DNA of 35,582 nt from contig PBTB01000126.1 of the NCBI GenBank assembly GCA_002726945.1, forward strand, positions 1-35,582, in the 5' to 3' direction. Under the pieces are notes generated by a model. That model was not told the DNA's origin. It saw only the letters and a program-made list of their open reading frames with translations, and ran no database searches. Below are positions 16,765-24,316 of this stretch, one piece after another. Position 1 is the stretch's first letter. Each line of letters begins with the position of its first letter. This DNA comes from Deltaproteobacteria bacterium. Its GTDB lineage: Bacteria; SAR324; NAC60-12. A program made the translations under genes and the position numbers.

Positions 16765-17259
16765 TCAAACGGCAGTGCGGGCGATCTTGCTCCCGGCATG
16801 TTGCAGCTCTCCCACTCCAGAGTAGGTCTGCTGATGGCCGTGGAGTTCCACCATGAAGCGCAGGGCGGTTTCAACGGAGTGCAAGCGGGCACCGGCTTCG
16901 GCGGAGTTACGGTCGGCCTGTTCGCGGATTTCCGTGATCAGTTGGGTGAGGTGCTCGTGGCAGTCCCGGAGATCGTCGGCCTGTTCAGGCTCAACGCGGG
17001 CGATGATGGTACGCAGACGAAGTTCTTGGGGATTCACGTCCCAGTCGTCAGCAAGTTTTCGGACGACCTGAAGGCGCTCGCGCTCCAGCCGCTCGATTTT
17101 GCGGCTGTGGCGTTGTTTGGAGACTTGAAGCTGCAACAACTCTGAACCCCGCACGGAGCCGAAGCTCTGCGCTTCAGACTCCAGCAAGTCCCGGAGTTGC
17201 TCATGCAGCTTGACTTCTTGGTGGAGGATGGCGGTCAGCCGTTCCAATAATGGGGTCAA
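16765..17259 (-). CDS. flgN: FlgN-family flagellar export chaperone
   Basis: This 164-residue, almost wholly helical protein fits FlgN. It has an N-terminal LLERLTAILHQEVKLHEQL, long heptad-like helices through residue 125, and a C-terminal TYSGVGEL that resembles the family's conserved tail before a disordered end. FlgN binds the C-termini of FlgK and FlgL and delivers them to the export gate. The start is TTG at 17259, with GAAGGG upstream. Family similarity is low, as usual for this chaperone, but position between flgM and flgK makes the call strong. Confidence 0.82.
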   Translation of the reverse strand: MTPLLERLTAILHQEVKLHEQLRDLLESEAQSFGSVRGSELLQLQVSKQRHSRKIERLERERLQVVRKLADDWDVNPQELRLRTIIARVEPEQADDLRDCHEHLTQLITEIREQADRNSAEAGARLHSVETALRFMVELHGHQQTYSGVGELQHAGSKIARTAV

Positions 17260-17320
17260 GGTGTCCCTTCAAAAGCGGGGATCCCGGAATACTGACGCGC
17301 CTCAATGTGGTGGGGTGACT

Positions 17321-17611
17321 TCAGGAAATATCTTCCTGAAGTCCTTCCAGCAACAAGTTGCGTGCCAGTTTCTGTGAATCCACCTCATATTCCCCGCTTT
17401 TGAGCTTCGCCTGCAGTTCCGCGACCTTATCGGCACGGACTTCCGGCTCAGCCTCAAGGCGGAGCTTCATTTTATTTAGGGTGAAGGTTTCGGCCCTCAC
17501 CGAACTCTCCGGCTGCAAGCCGCCCTCGCGGAGCTGCGCCTGCTCGATTTCCTTACGATACCCCCCCTTGACATCCGGAGGCATCGGAGGCTGCTGGCCA
17601 GTGATCTTCAT
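17321..17611 (-). CDS. flgM: Anti-sigma-28 factor FlgM
   Basis: This 96-residue FlgM has an N-terminal disordered half (MKITGQQPPMPPDVKGG onward) and the C-terminal sigma-28-binding region RADKVAELQAKLKSGEYEVD followed by SQKLARNLLLE. FlgM holds sigma-28 (FliA) inactive until the hook is finished, then is exported. I use ATG 17611, preceded by AAGAGGTGG, rather than the 17647 track start. A sigma-28 promoter of near-consensus quality lies about 210 nt upstream, consistent with the usual FlgM feedback loop. The gene starts the flgM-flgN-flgK-flgL-csrA-fliW string. Confidence 0.9.
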   Translation of the reverse strand: MKITGQQPPMPPDVKGGYRKEIEQAQLREGGLQPESSVRAETFTLNKMKLRLEAEPEVRADKVAELQAKLKSGEYEVDSQKLARNLLLEGLQEDIS

Positions 17612-17823
17612 GTCCACCTCTTGCGTGACAATGGTTGCTGACGGCAAGTCCGCAGCATAGCCTTCAGCTTAAGGCCCGGCGTCCCCAGACGCAAGCACTG
17701 AAACAGTGCCCCCATCCGGTATGCCGACTGCGGTTTGCACTCACCGTGCGGACAGAAGGGGGAGTGATCCCCCAGACCAACCCCAAGCCTTTCGAGCCTG
17801 AAAAGTTGGTGCTCTCACTAGCC
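17612..17823 (-). promoter_or_regulatory. Hairpin-rich 5' leader of flgM
   Basis: This untranslated stretch of about 200 nt between the sigma-28 promoter and flgM holds several compact stems: GGGGGA/TCCCCC with a 4-nt loop (17758-17773), GCAC/GTGC (17737-17749), a perfect GCACTG-AAA-CAGTGC (17695-17709), and GCGTC/GACGC (17679-17692). No T-tract follows them. I recognise no known riboswitch family. No convincing ORF spans it. Confidence 0.5.
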
Positions 17824-17850
17824 TTATCGGCACTTGGCCGTAAAACTTGA
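17824..17850 (-). promoter_or_regulatory. Sigma-28 (FliA) promoter upstream of flgM
   Basis: On the minus strand the sequence is TCAAGTTT, an 11-nt spacer, then GCCGATAA. The sigma-28 consensus is TAAAGTTT-N11-GCCGATAA, so 15 of 16 positions match with exact spacing. It begins right after the flgJ stop codon, separating early (rod/ring) from late (filament-junction) genes. Confidence 0.88.
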
Positions 17851-17851
17851 G

Positions 17852-18172
17852 TCATCCTCGCAAGTGGGGCCGGAGTTGCTTGTAGATCATCTCGCCCAGT
17901 CCCAGTGAGCCGGAATCGGCCAACTGTTCGGAGCGGTGCTGATCCAGCATTTCCTGGAACACCCGCTCCCCCTCGGAAACCTTGATGAGGTCCGATTTCA
18001 GCGTAGCGTCCCGCATGGATTTCAACATCTGCTGCACAAAGATCGCCTCAAAGTCGCTGGCGGCCTCCCGAAGCTTCTGTGCATCGTTCAGTTCCGCACC
18101 CTGAAGTTTGTCCAGTCGCTGCTGTTCACGGTTCATCACAAAGGCCATGCCGTTTTGAACGGGAGGAATCAT
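17852..18172 (-). CDS. flgJ: Rod-binding protein, FlgJ N-terminal domain only
   Basis: This 106-residue protein matches the rod-capping half of FlgJ: KLREAASDFEAIFVQQMLKSMRDAT (about 33-57), GERVFQEMLDQHRSEQLADSGSLGLGEMIYKQL (about 68-100). The C-terminal muramidase domain of enterobacterial FlgJ is absent, as in many non-enteric bacteria, so a separate peptidoglycan hydrolase would be needed. It acts in the periplasm as a scaffold for rod assembly. It starts 9 nt after the flgI stop, in the normal flgI-flgJ order. Confidence 0.92.
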   Translation of the reverse strand: MIPPVQNGMAFVMNREQQRLDKLQGAELNDAQKLREAASDFEAIFVQQMLKSMRDATLKSDLIKVSEGERVFQEMLDQHRSEQLADSGSLGLGEMIYKQLRPHLRG

Positions 18173-18181
18173 GTCTTCTGT

Positions 18182-19297
18182 CTAGCGAATCAAAAGTTCT
18201 GCGTGCAGCGCTCCAGCGGCCTTGATGGCTTTGAGAACCTCAATGAGGTCGTCACTGGACGCGCCAATTTTGTTGAAGCCATCAACGATCTCCTTGAGAT
18301 CGGCTCCACCCTTGAAGAGGATCACGTTCGACTGCACGGTGGTTTCCTGCGCAACCGACTCTCCTTGCTCGTTCTGTGTGGGGGGCTGTGGGATCTTGAC
18401 CTCAACCTTGAGTCCGCCCTGAGAAATCGCAATCGGCGAAATCCGGACACTGCCGCCCATGACGACGGTTCCGGAACGCTCATCCAGCACGACCTGCGCA
18501 ACGCTGTCCGGCGTGATCTCCAAATTCTCAATGTAGGACACCAGTTCAACGGTGTTTCCCAGGTAGCTGTCCGGAACCAGCACCTCAACGGTGCCCGCAT
18601 CCTTGGCGCGAGCCGTCCGGATGCCCAAGTTCTGGTTGATGAGCTTTGCCAGCCGGAACGCCGTTGTGAAATCCGGACGGTCGAGGTTCATGAAAAGTCG
18701 GGCGCGGCTGTTGAGGTTGAGGTTGATCTCACGCTCAACGATCGCCCCTCCGGGCACCATCCCCACCGACGACACCATCCGTGAGCCGATGGGCAGGTTC
18801 TCCAGTTCTTCCGGAGGCAGGGCTTCGGCGCGGCTCACGCCTCGTGGAATTCCGGCAATTGGCCCCTGAGCCAGCGCGTACACCTGCCGGTTCGGTCCAC
18901 GCAAAGGTGCCATCAGCAAAATCCCTCCACGCAGCGAGATCGAATCTCCCAGCGTTGCCACCGTGGTATCAAGGCGCTGTCCGGATTTTGCAAAGGGCGG
19001 CAGGGTTGCCGTCAGCCACACCGCCGCGATGCTCCGCCCCTGAATGTCCTGACTGCCAAGGCTGATGCCGATGCGTTCCAGAGCGTTGACGACCGGCTTG
19101 CGGGCGAGCAGGCTTTCCGGAGAGTCCCCCGTGCCGTCCAGACCAACGACAACGCCGAAACCGATCAACTGGTTGTCTCGCGCTCCGCGCAACGCCGCGA
19201 CGTCCTTCACCCGCACAGCCAGCGCAACATCCGCCCACACGATCAGTACGAGGCTGACGACGGCAAGCAATTGACGGCGGATCCTGGATCGTTTCAT
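18182..19297 (-). CDS. flgI: Flagellar P-ring protein FlgI
   Basis: This 371-residue precursor starts MKRSRIRRQLLAVVSLVLI with a Sec signal peptide ending near ADVALA. Mature FlgI features follow: VKDVAALRGARDNQLIGFGVVVGLDGTGDS, LPPFAKSGQRLDTTVATLGDSISLRGG, and the C-terminal GASSDDLIEVLKAIKAAGALHAELLI. It forms the periplasmic P-ring around the rod in the peptidoglycan layer, showing the cell is diderm. I prefer ATG 19297 over the 19345 track start because the signal peptide begins there. flgH (L-ring), usually just upstream, is not here; a vWA gene is in that place. Confidence 0.95.
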   Translation of the reverse strand: MKRSRIRRQLLAVVSLVLIVWADVALAVRVKDVAALRGARDNQLIGFGVVVGLDGTGDSPESLLARKPVVNALERIGISLGSQDIQGRSIAAVWLTATLPPFAKSGQRLDTTVATLGDSISLRGGILLMAPLRGPNRQVYALAQGPIAGIPRGVSRAEALPPEELENLPIGSRMVSSVGMVPGGAIVEREINLNLNSRARLFMNLDRPDFTTAFRLAKLINQNLGIRTARAKDAGTVEVLVPDSYLGNTVELVSYIENLEITPDSVAQVVLDERSGTVVMGGSVRISPIAISQGGLKVEVKIPQPPTQNEQGESVAQETTVQSNVILFKGGADLKEIVDGFNKIGASSDDLIEVLKAIKAAGALHAELLIR

Positions 19298-19420
19298 GGG
19301 TGGCTCAAGCAACGTGGGTACAATGGTCCAAGGTGCCCAAAGCAATACAAGTTCAATGCCAGCAACAAGGGTCGGAAAGGCAGAAGATGTCCTGGAGGCC
19401 TCGGCAGGGCCGGAAATCGC

Positions 19421-20821
19421 TCAGGCAGCGGCAGCAGTGGTGGTTTGCAGGTGTTGGTATTCGGGATGGTGTTCAAGGAAACCGCAACCCAAAACCAGAT
19501 CCATCAGGGAAAACAGCGAATCCGGAAGCTCACGCATCACCCAAAGCACCGTCTGGACGCCGCTGCACGCTTCGGCGACCGAGGTGAAACAGCGGATGTA
19601 ACGCTCATAGCGTGTTGCTTCCCGCTCGACTCCCGGGATCGCAACCGTCTCGACCTGAAGGTAGTCTGCAAGGTCTCCCACGCGCTTGGTGTGCCCAAAA
19701 ATGAGCTGCCCATACTGGATGTGCAGGGTTTGAAAACGCTGGGCAGCGGCTTGTGCATCATCCAAGCTGTTTGGGAGGCCGTCGGTCAGGTGAATCACGG
19801 AGCGCAACCCCTTCGACTTCTCCAGCAACCCCTGAGTCGTTTCAAAGGCAGCATCGTAGGCGGTGGTGCCTCCGGGCGAGAGAAAACCGTCAATCTCCTG
19901 CTGGGAATGCTGAGCGGAGTCACTGTAGGGAATGACCGAGACCGAGACCTTGGGGAGCAACTGCTTGAGCGTGTTGAGCAGTGCCGCGCAGCCGAGGTTC
20001 GCCATTTTGAAAATCTCGCGCTCAAAGGTCGACGCACTGACATCGAGCAGGATGACCACCGTGTGCTTCACGGACCCCAGCGCCTCTTGAGTTTCCGGAT
20101 TCAGCAGTGAGGGGAGCTTGCCTTCCTGTTGCAAGGCCAGTGCATGTTTCGCCGAGGCGGGGAGGGCGCTGTGCTGTGTTTTCCGTTCCTGAGAAACCAA
20201 ACTGGAGGCGTCCGGTTTCAGCAGTGGCGGCGAGACGAGATCAAAGCGTGTGGGCACTTTGAAATCGAACATCAGTTCCTCCAGTTCCTCCTTGATCTGC
20301 CGACTGCGTTTCGCGTTCACCCGGCGGTTCGCCTGCGTTGGGCGCAGGGCATCGTGCGCGTGGAGTTGTGCTTCCCGGAAGGTCTGCAACAGCGCGGTGC
20401 AGGCATCGTGCTTGAGAACACACATCCGGGGGCTGCCCCACTTCGCTTCAGGAATTTCGATGCCCCTGTAATAGGGCAGGCGCCGCCCGCCAATCAGCTT
20501 GATCTCAAAGCGTTCATCCACCTTCCCCAATCGAAATCCCAACTCCAGCATCCGCAGCATCTCCCGGATCGTGAGCACGCAGCGACGACGAGGGACCACC
20601 ACAGGAAAGCCCAGCAGTTCCGTGCGTTGCAGGCACTTCATCAACACCCTGCGGTCCCCACCCTGCTTGTCCTGACACAACGCCATCAGATGCTGAAGCT
20701 GCGACTCCATTGCACTGAGATTGCCTGCCAGCACGTTGTGACGCAACGACTCGCCCGTCCGCTGCCGGACAGTGCGCTTCAGGTCAACGGGAGGTGGGGT
20801 TTTTGGGGCAGAATCAGGCAT
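19421..20821 (-). CDS. von Willebrand factor A domain protein, function unknown
   Basis: This 466-residue protein has no signal peptide or membrane segment. The N-terminal ~250 residues are basic and I do not recognise them. A vWA domain occupies about 255-430, with the metal-site motif LLDVSASTFE (D260-x-S-x-S), the GGTTAYDAA threonine loop and HLTDGLPN. An intact MIDAS suggests divalent-metal-dependent protein binding. vWA proteins are often paired with MoxR-type AAA+ ATPases, but none is in the window. It is transcribed towards flgI, 123 nt upstream, behind a sigma-54-like promoter, so it may belong to the flagellar regulon. A flagellar role is an inference from context only. Confidence 0.75.
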   Translation of the reverse strand: MPDSAPKTPPPVDLKRTVRQRTGESLRHNVLAGNLSAMESQLQHLMALCQDKQGGDRRVLMKCLQRTELLGFPVVVPRRRCVLTIREMLRMLELGFRLGKVDERFEIKLIGGRRLPYYRGIEIPEAKWGSPRMCVLKHDACTALLQTFREAQLHAHDALRPTQANRRVNAKRSRQIKEELEELMFDFKVPTRFDLVSPPLLKPDASSLVSQERKTQHSALPASAKHALALQQEGKLPSLLNPETQEALGSVKHTVVILLDVSASTFEREIFKMANLGCAALLNTLKQLLPKVSVSVIPYSDSAQHSQQEIDGFLSPGGTTAYDAAFETTQGLLEKSKGLRSVIHLTDGLPNSLDDAQAAAQRFQTLHIQYGQLIFGHTKRVGDLADYLQVETVAIPGVEREATRYERYIRCFTSVAEACSGVQTVLWVMRELPDSLFSLMDLVLGCGFLEHHPEYQHLQTTTAAAA

Positions 20822-21054
20822 TTCAGGTCTTGCAGTTCATCACTTCTGTCAGCGCAAAAAGCATACCAGTTTTTGAGGCGTTTCCTCAGAACCTTGAGAG
20901 GGATCAGACCTGAAGGAATTTTGGCCTGCTTTGTGCTTCTAGGAAGGGGGAACCCAAGCGGTGTCCGGGGAGGAAAAGCTTGCCCGGCACCTGTCCCCCA
21001 TTGCCCCAAAGGGGGTGGTGGTGCCCCAATGCTCACGCCTATTCAGGAATTGTC
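20822..21054. other. Divergent intergenic region (vWA gene / small membrane protein)
   Basis: This 233-bp region between divergent genes contains the minus-strand -24/-12 element annotated separately. On the plus side G-rich repeats (AAGGGGGTGG) and an SD-like AGGAAT precede the 21055 start. I see no further gene. Confidence 0.5.
20854..20868 (-). promoter_or_regulatory. Putative sigma-54 (-24/-12) promoter upstream of vWA gene
   Basis: The minus strand reads TGGTATGCTTTTTGC. Against the sigma-54 consensus TGGCACG-N4-TTGC, the invariant GG and GC are present exactly 10 nt apart, with five of seven matches in the -24 block and four of four in the -12 block. It ends 33 nt before the ATG at 20821. 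Sigma-54 control of early or middle flagellar genes is common outside the enterics. Confidence 0.6.
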
Positions 21055-21453
21055 ATGGAGACCATGCTGCTGGGATTCTGCCTGCTGTCCCTGCTCATCA
21101 CCACGCTCATCGTTTCGGTGGAGCTGATTCAGGAACGCCGTGCGTTTGCCCGGAATTCGGGGTTGGGGGATCTACCCTCAGAGGCACCTGCGTCGGTTTT
21201 GACGGAAGCATCCTCGCGGCCTGCAGAGTCAACTCCGAACGTCCATTCGATTTATTCCGCGCTGGAACAAAAGCTGGTTCGCTTGGGGTATCATGACAAC
21301 TCCACCCAACTCCAGTTTCTCAACCGAACCCTGCATACCCAGCACGCCGCCCTCACGGATCTTTCCATGACGGAGCTCCAGACGGTGGTCTCCTTCCTCA
21401 AGCACCGGCAGGACACGGTTGCGGTTCACGAACCAACCCCGCAAGTGGCCTGA
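21055..21453 (+). CDS. Small single-pass membrane protein, function unknown
   Basis: This 132-residue protein starts at ATG 21055, with AGGAA upstream; the track start at 20980 has no support. Residues about 2-27 (METMLLGFCLLSLLITTLIV) form one hydrophobic transmembrane helix. A short Ser/Pro/Ala-rich linker and a helical, soluble C-terminal part (about 62-125) follow, with LEQKLVRLGYHDNSTQLQFL and LTDLSMTELQTVVSFLKHRQ. I recognise no family. It runs convergently into the gamma-carbonic anhydrase gene and their 3' ends overlap by 28 nt. Confidence 0.6.
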   Translation: METMLLGFCLLSLLITTLIVSVELIQERRAFARNSGLGDLPSEAPASVLTEASSRPAESTPNVHSIYSALEQKLVRLGYHDNSTQLQFLNRTLHTQHAALTDLSMTELQTVVSFLKHRQDTVAVHEPTPQVA

Positions 21454-22004
21454 GTTCCCTGGAAATCACCGCCGCCGGAACCCGGACGTTCCTGCAAAAT
21501 CACCGCATAGCGTTGCGCATTTTCCACATAGGCGGTGGCACCGTGCTTGATGGTCTTGAGGATGGACTCGTCATACGTTTTCCGGACCTTGGCCGGAGCA
21601 CCAACCACAAGTGAAAAGGGAGGGATCTCGGTGTTTTCCAATACCACGGCACCAGCGCCGACGATGCTGCCCCGACCGATTTTTGCACCAGTCAGCACCA
21701 CGGCTCCCATACCGATCAAGCAGTCGTCCTCAATCACACAGCCATGCAACACGCACTGGTGCCCGACCGTCACGCGATCTCCAAGAATCAGTGGATAGCC
21801 GGGATCCACATGGCACACGCTCAAGTCCTGAATGTTGCTGTCCTCGCCAATCGTGATCGTGCCCTCGTCACCACGCACCACGCAGTTGAACCACACTGAA
21901 CTTCCCGCGCCAATGGTCACTTTGCCAATCACGCAAGCACCGGGGGCGAGATAGACGGATTGGTGAAGTTGTGGAATGTGTTCTCCAATGCTGTAAATCG
22001 GCAT
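21426..22004 (-). CDS. Gamma-class carbonic anhydrase family protein
   Basis: This 192-residue left-handed beta-helix protein of the YrdA/PaaY/gamma-CA group has hexapeptide repeats such as VIGKVTIGAGSSVWFNCVVRGDE and IVGAGAVVLENTEIPP. The three zinc histidines are placed as in the family: H65 in SVCHVDPG, H82 in VGHQCVLHG and H87 in the same segment. It could hydrate CO2 or be an acyltransferase-like relative; activity varies in this group. I use ATG 22004 (MPIYSIGEH) because the track extension upstream is non-homologous. No functional partner is adjacent. Confidence 0.9.
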   Translation of the reverse strand: MPIYSIGEHIPQLHQSVYLAPGACVIGKVTIGAGSSVWFNCVVRGDEGTITIGEDSNIQDLSVCHVDPGYPLILGDRVTVGHQCVLHGCVIEDDCLIGMGAVVLTGAKIGRGSIVGAGAVVLENTEIPPFSLVVGAPAKVRKTYDESILKTIKHGATAYVENAQRYAVILQERPGSGGGDFQGTQATCGVGS

Positions 22005-22036
22005 TTTCTTTCCAGTTGGTGGTGTTGATGTGCCGC

Positions 22037-22066
22037 TTTTTCTCTGTGCTCTCTGCGGTGATTTTT
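22037..22066. repeat. Degenerate CAGAGAGCACAGAG-type intergenic repeat
   Basis: Its reverse complement reads AAAAATCACCGCAGAGAGCA then CAGAGAAAAA. The left part of the 32153-32225 element (AAAATCACCAAAGAG, then GAGAGCACCGATAAAA) is similar. Low-complexity AGAG repeats of this kind occur between genes in many bacterial genomes. Confidence 0.35.
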
Positions 22067-22258
22067 CACGATTTTCCGGGGTCCTTCCTGTTTGGTGATT
22101 GCTTGGAATCAATGTACCTGAATTATACCGGATTTTTTAGATTAAAGGCATCTAAAAATACACAATCCTGCTCTTTATATTGAAGAAATAACGATGAACC
22201 TCAATAAAAATACAAGTAATAAGATGGTATATTAATTTCAGTAAAATAGACTTAAATG

Positions 22259-22274
22259 ACCAGGAGTTCCTGGT
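22259..22274. promoter_or_regulatory. Inverted repeat, possible operator
   Basis: ACCAGGA-GT-TCCTGGT: perfect 7-bp arms with a 2-bp centre, lying 108 bp upstream of the -35 box of the acyl-CoA ligase promoter. This dyad has the size of a dimeric regulator site. The regulator is unknown. Confidence 0.4.
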
Positions 22275-22381
22275 AAGTGCCCAGAGTCCTCTGTTTGTCG
22301 CCTAAGTTTTTCTCAAACCAATCTTCCAAGCAGATTAGCGCGAATTTCCTGAAAGACCTCATAAAATCTGCAAGAGGATCG

Positions 22382-22409
22382 TTGCATTGCCCGGAAATAC
22401 GCTTACAAT
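22382..22409 (+). promoter_or_regulatory. Sigma-70-like promoter for acyl-CoA ligase
   Basis: TTGCAT, 16-bp spacer, TACAAT, about 45 nt before the start codon. TTGCCC and GGGCAA arms (22387-22392 and 22410-22415) flank the spacer and -10 box, which could mark a repressor site. Confidence 0.5.
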
Positions 22410-22453
22410 GGGCAAGCGTTGGAAACACAGACCACCACAATCAGGGGAAGACA

Positions 22454-24241
22454 ATGGGTGAAGTCAAGATTCAGTACAAGAACTTGGTGGAGATGCTGGA
22501 GGACTCCGTGCAGAAGTATGCGGACCGTCCACTCTACGGAACCAAACGGGGCAGGGAATACGCTTGGACGAGCTACCGCGAATTTGGGCAACTGGTCGAG
22601 CAGTTCCGGGGCGGGCTCGCCTCACTGGGCGTGGAACCAGGGGACAAGGTGGCGGTCATCAGCCGCAACACCTTGCAGTGGGCGGTGGGTGCGTATGCGA
22701 CCTACGGGCTGGGGGCGCAGTATGTGCCGATGTACGAAACACAACTGCTCCGGGAGTGGGAGTTCATCACCCAAAACTGCGGGGCGCGGGTGCTGCTAAC
22801 CGCAAACTCCGAGATTTACGAACAGACCCAGCACTTTCCGGAACAGATCATCTCAATGCGGCACGTCGTGCTGCTGGAAGGCAGCGGTGCCGAACAGACT
22901 TTCGACCGACTCTGTGTGGCCGGCGAGCAAGCACCCGTTGCGTCCAGTTCTCCAGAACTGGAATCGCCGATGGGCATGATCTACACGTCCGGAACCACAG
23001 GCGACCCCAAGGGGGTGGTGCTGAGTCACAAGAACATGATCGTGGAAATCGCCGCAGGCATTCCGCTGTTGCGCAAGGGCTGGAAACCTGCCGAAATGCG
23101 CACCCTCTGCTTTTTGCCGTGGGCACACATCTTCGGACAGGTCGTAGAGGTTCACGGACTCCTCCAAGAAGGCGGCAGCGCCGCGCTCGTTGAGGATGTC
23201 AACACCCTTGTGGACGAACTCGCACTTGTCCAGCCCACAGTGCTCTTCGCCGTGCCTCGCGTGTATAACCGCATCCATGAACGCTTGCAGGGTCAGATGA
23301 AGGAGAAGCCCGGATTCATCCAGAGCCTGTTCTACGGAGGACTGCGTCGGGCGAAGCTGGAGCGTGAAGGGCAATTGTTGGGTGGAATGGACCGGCTGCT
23401 GCTCGGACTTGCCCGCAAGCTCGTTTTCAAGAAAGTCCAGCAACGCTTTGGCGGCAACCTGCGCATGGCCGTCAGCGGGGCGAGCGCGCTCAGTCCAGAG
23501 GTCGCGGAGTTTGTCAACGATCTTGGCATTGACGTGTACGAGGGCTACGGACTCAGCGAAAACACCGCCGCCCTCACCCTCAACTACAAAGGACATCGCA
23601 AGTTCGGCTCAGTGGGCAAGCCGATTCCCGGAGTGCGCATCAAGATTGACAAATCGGTTGAAGGCTCGAAGGCAGGAGATGGCGAGGTGGTCGCCTACGG
23701 TGAGGTCATCATGCTGGGCTACCACAATCTGCCGGAGTTGACGGCAGCCACCATCACGGAAGACGGAGGGCTGCACACCGGTGACCTTGGGCACTTTGAC
23801 GAAGACGGCTACCTCTACATCACCGGACGCATCAAGGAGCAGTTCAAGCTGGAGAACGGAAAGTACGTCGCCCCAGCACCGCTGGAGGAATCGCTCAAGC
23901 TCAGCCCCTTCATCAACCAGATTCTCGTCACCGGACTCAATCGACCCCACACGGTTGCACTGATCGTCGTGGAAATGACGACGGTCGAGGACTTTGCCGT
24001 CTCCGCAAGCATCACGGGCAGTGGTGGGGCTCTGCTTCAGGACTCCCGCATCCGGGAGCGTTTTCAGCAGGAACTCACCCGCTACGGAGCGAATTACACC
24101 AGCCTTGAACAACCCAAGAACTTCGCCCTGCTCTCCGAGGAGTGGAGCATCGACAACGGTTTGCTCACGCCTACACTCAAGCTCAAGCGCAACATTGTTG
24201 AGGAGCAGTTCCAGACGCAGATCGACGCACTCTACGGCTGA
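22454..24241 (+). CDS. Long-chain fatty-acid-CoA ligase (AMP-forming)
   Basis: This 595-residue ANL-superfamily enzyme activates fatty acids to acyl-CoA through an acyl-adenylate. The P-loop is YTSGTTGDPKGVVLSHKNM (about 177-195), the A5 motif is YEGYGLSENTAALT (about 360), the A7/A8 region is LHTGDLGHFDEDGYLYITGR, and a C-terminal TPTLKLKR holds the likely catalytic lysine. Length and sequence fit the FadD15/long-chain type. I chose ATG 22454 over the 22277 track start: the N-terminus VKIQYKNLVEMLEDSVQKYA is the family beginning and a promoter lies between the two. lolD and bamA follow, so it may share a transcript with envelope genes. Confidence 0.92.
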   Translation: MGEVKIQYKNLVEMLEDSVQKYADRPLYGTKRGREYAWTSYREFGQLVEQFRGGLASLGVEPGDKVAVISRNTLQWAVGAYATYGLGAQYVPMYETQLLREWEFITQNCGARVLLTANSEIYEQTQHFPEQIISMRHVVLLEGSGAEQTFDRLCVAGEQAPVASSSPELESPMGMIYTSGTTGDPKGVVLSHKNMIVEIAAGIPLLRKGWKPAEMRTLCFLPWAHIFGQVVEVHGLLQEGGSAALVEDVNTLVDELALVQPTVLFAVPRVYNRIHERLQGQMKEKPGFIQSLFYGGLRRAKLEREGQLLGGMDRLLLGLARKLVFKKVQQRFGGNLRMAVSGASALSPEVAEFVNDLGIDVYEGYGLSENTAALTLNYKGHRKFGSVGKPIPGVRIKIDKSVEGSKAGDGEVVAYGEVIMLGYHNLPELTAATITEDGGLHTGDLGHFDEDGYLYITGRIKEQFKLENGKYVAPAPLEESLKLSPFINQILVTGLNRPHTVALIVVEMTTVEDFAVSASITGSGGALLQDSRIRERFQQELTRYGANYTSLEQPKNFALLSEEWSIDNGLLTPTLKLKRNIVEEQFQTQIDALYG

Positions 24242-24316
24242 GCGCACAAAAGCGTTTGAGACTGCATCCGTGATTCGGTATTTTGAAAAGTTTACGGCTT
24301 TTTCCTAAGCCTGCGG

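Larger units (their letters stand above)
22005..22453. other. AT-rich intergenic region before the acyl-CoA ligase
   Basis: These 449 bp have no convincing gene. They contain a CACAGAG-type repeat fragment (22037-22066), a strongly AT-rich core (about 22100-22255), an inverted repeat at 22259-22274 and a promoter at 22382-22409. The region separates divergently transcribed genes and may serve both. Confidence 0.5.

Noticed and set aside
17612-17823. c-di-GMP (GEMM) riboswitch in the flgM leader
   Set aside because: A GCAAACC string and several stems are present, but I could not place the conserved GEMM junctions or the second GCAAAGCC-type block. Left as an unclassified structured leader.
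20950-21054. Sigma-54 promoter on the plus strand before the small membrane protein
   Set aside because: GGCACCTGTCCCCCATTGC looks similar, but the GG to GC spacing is 15 nt instead of the required 10.
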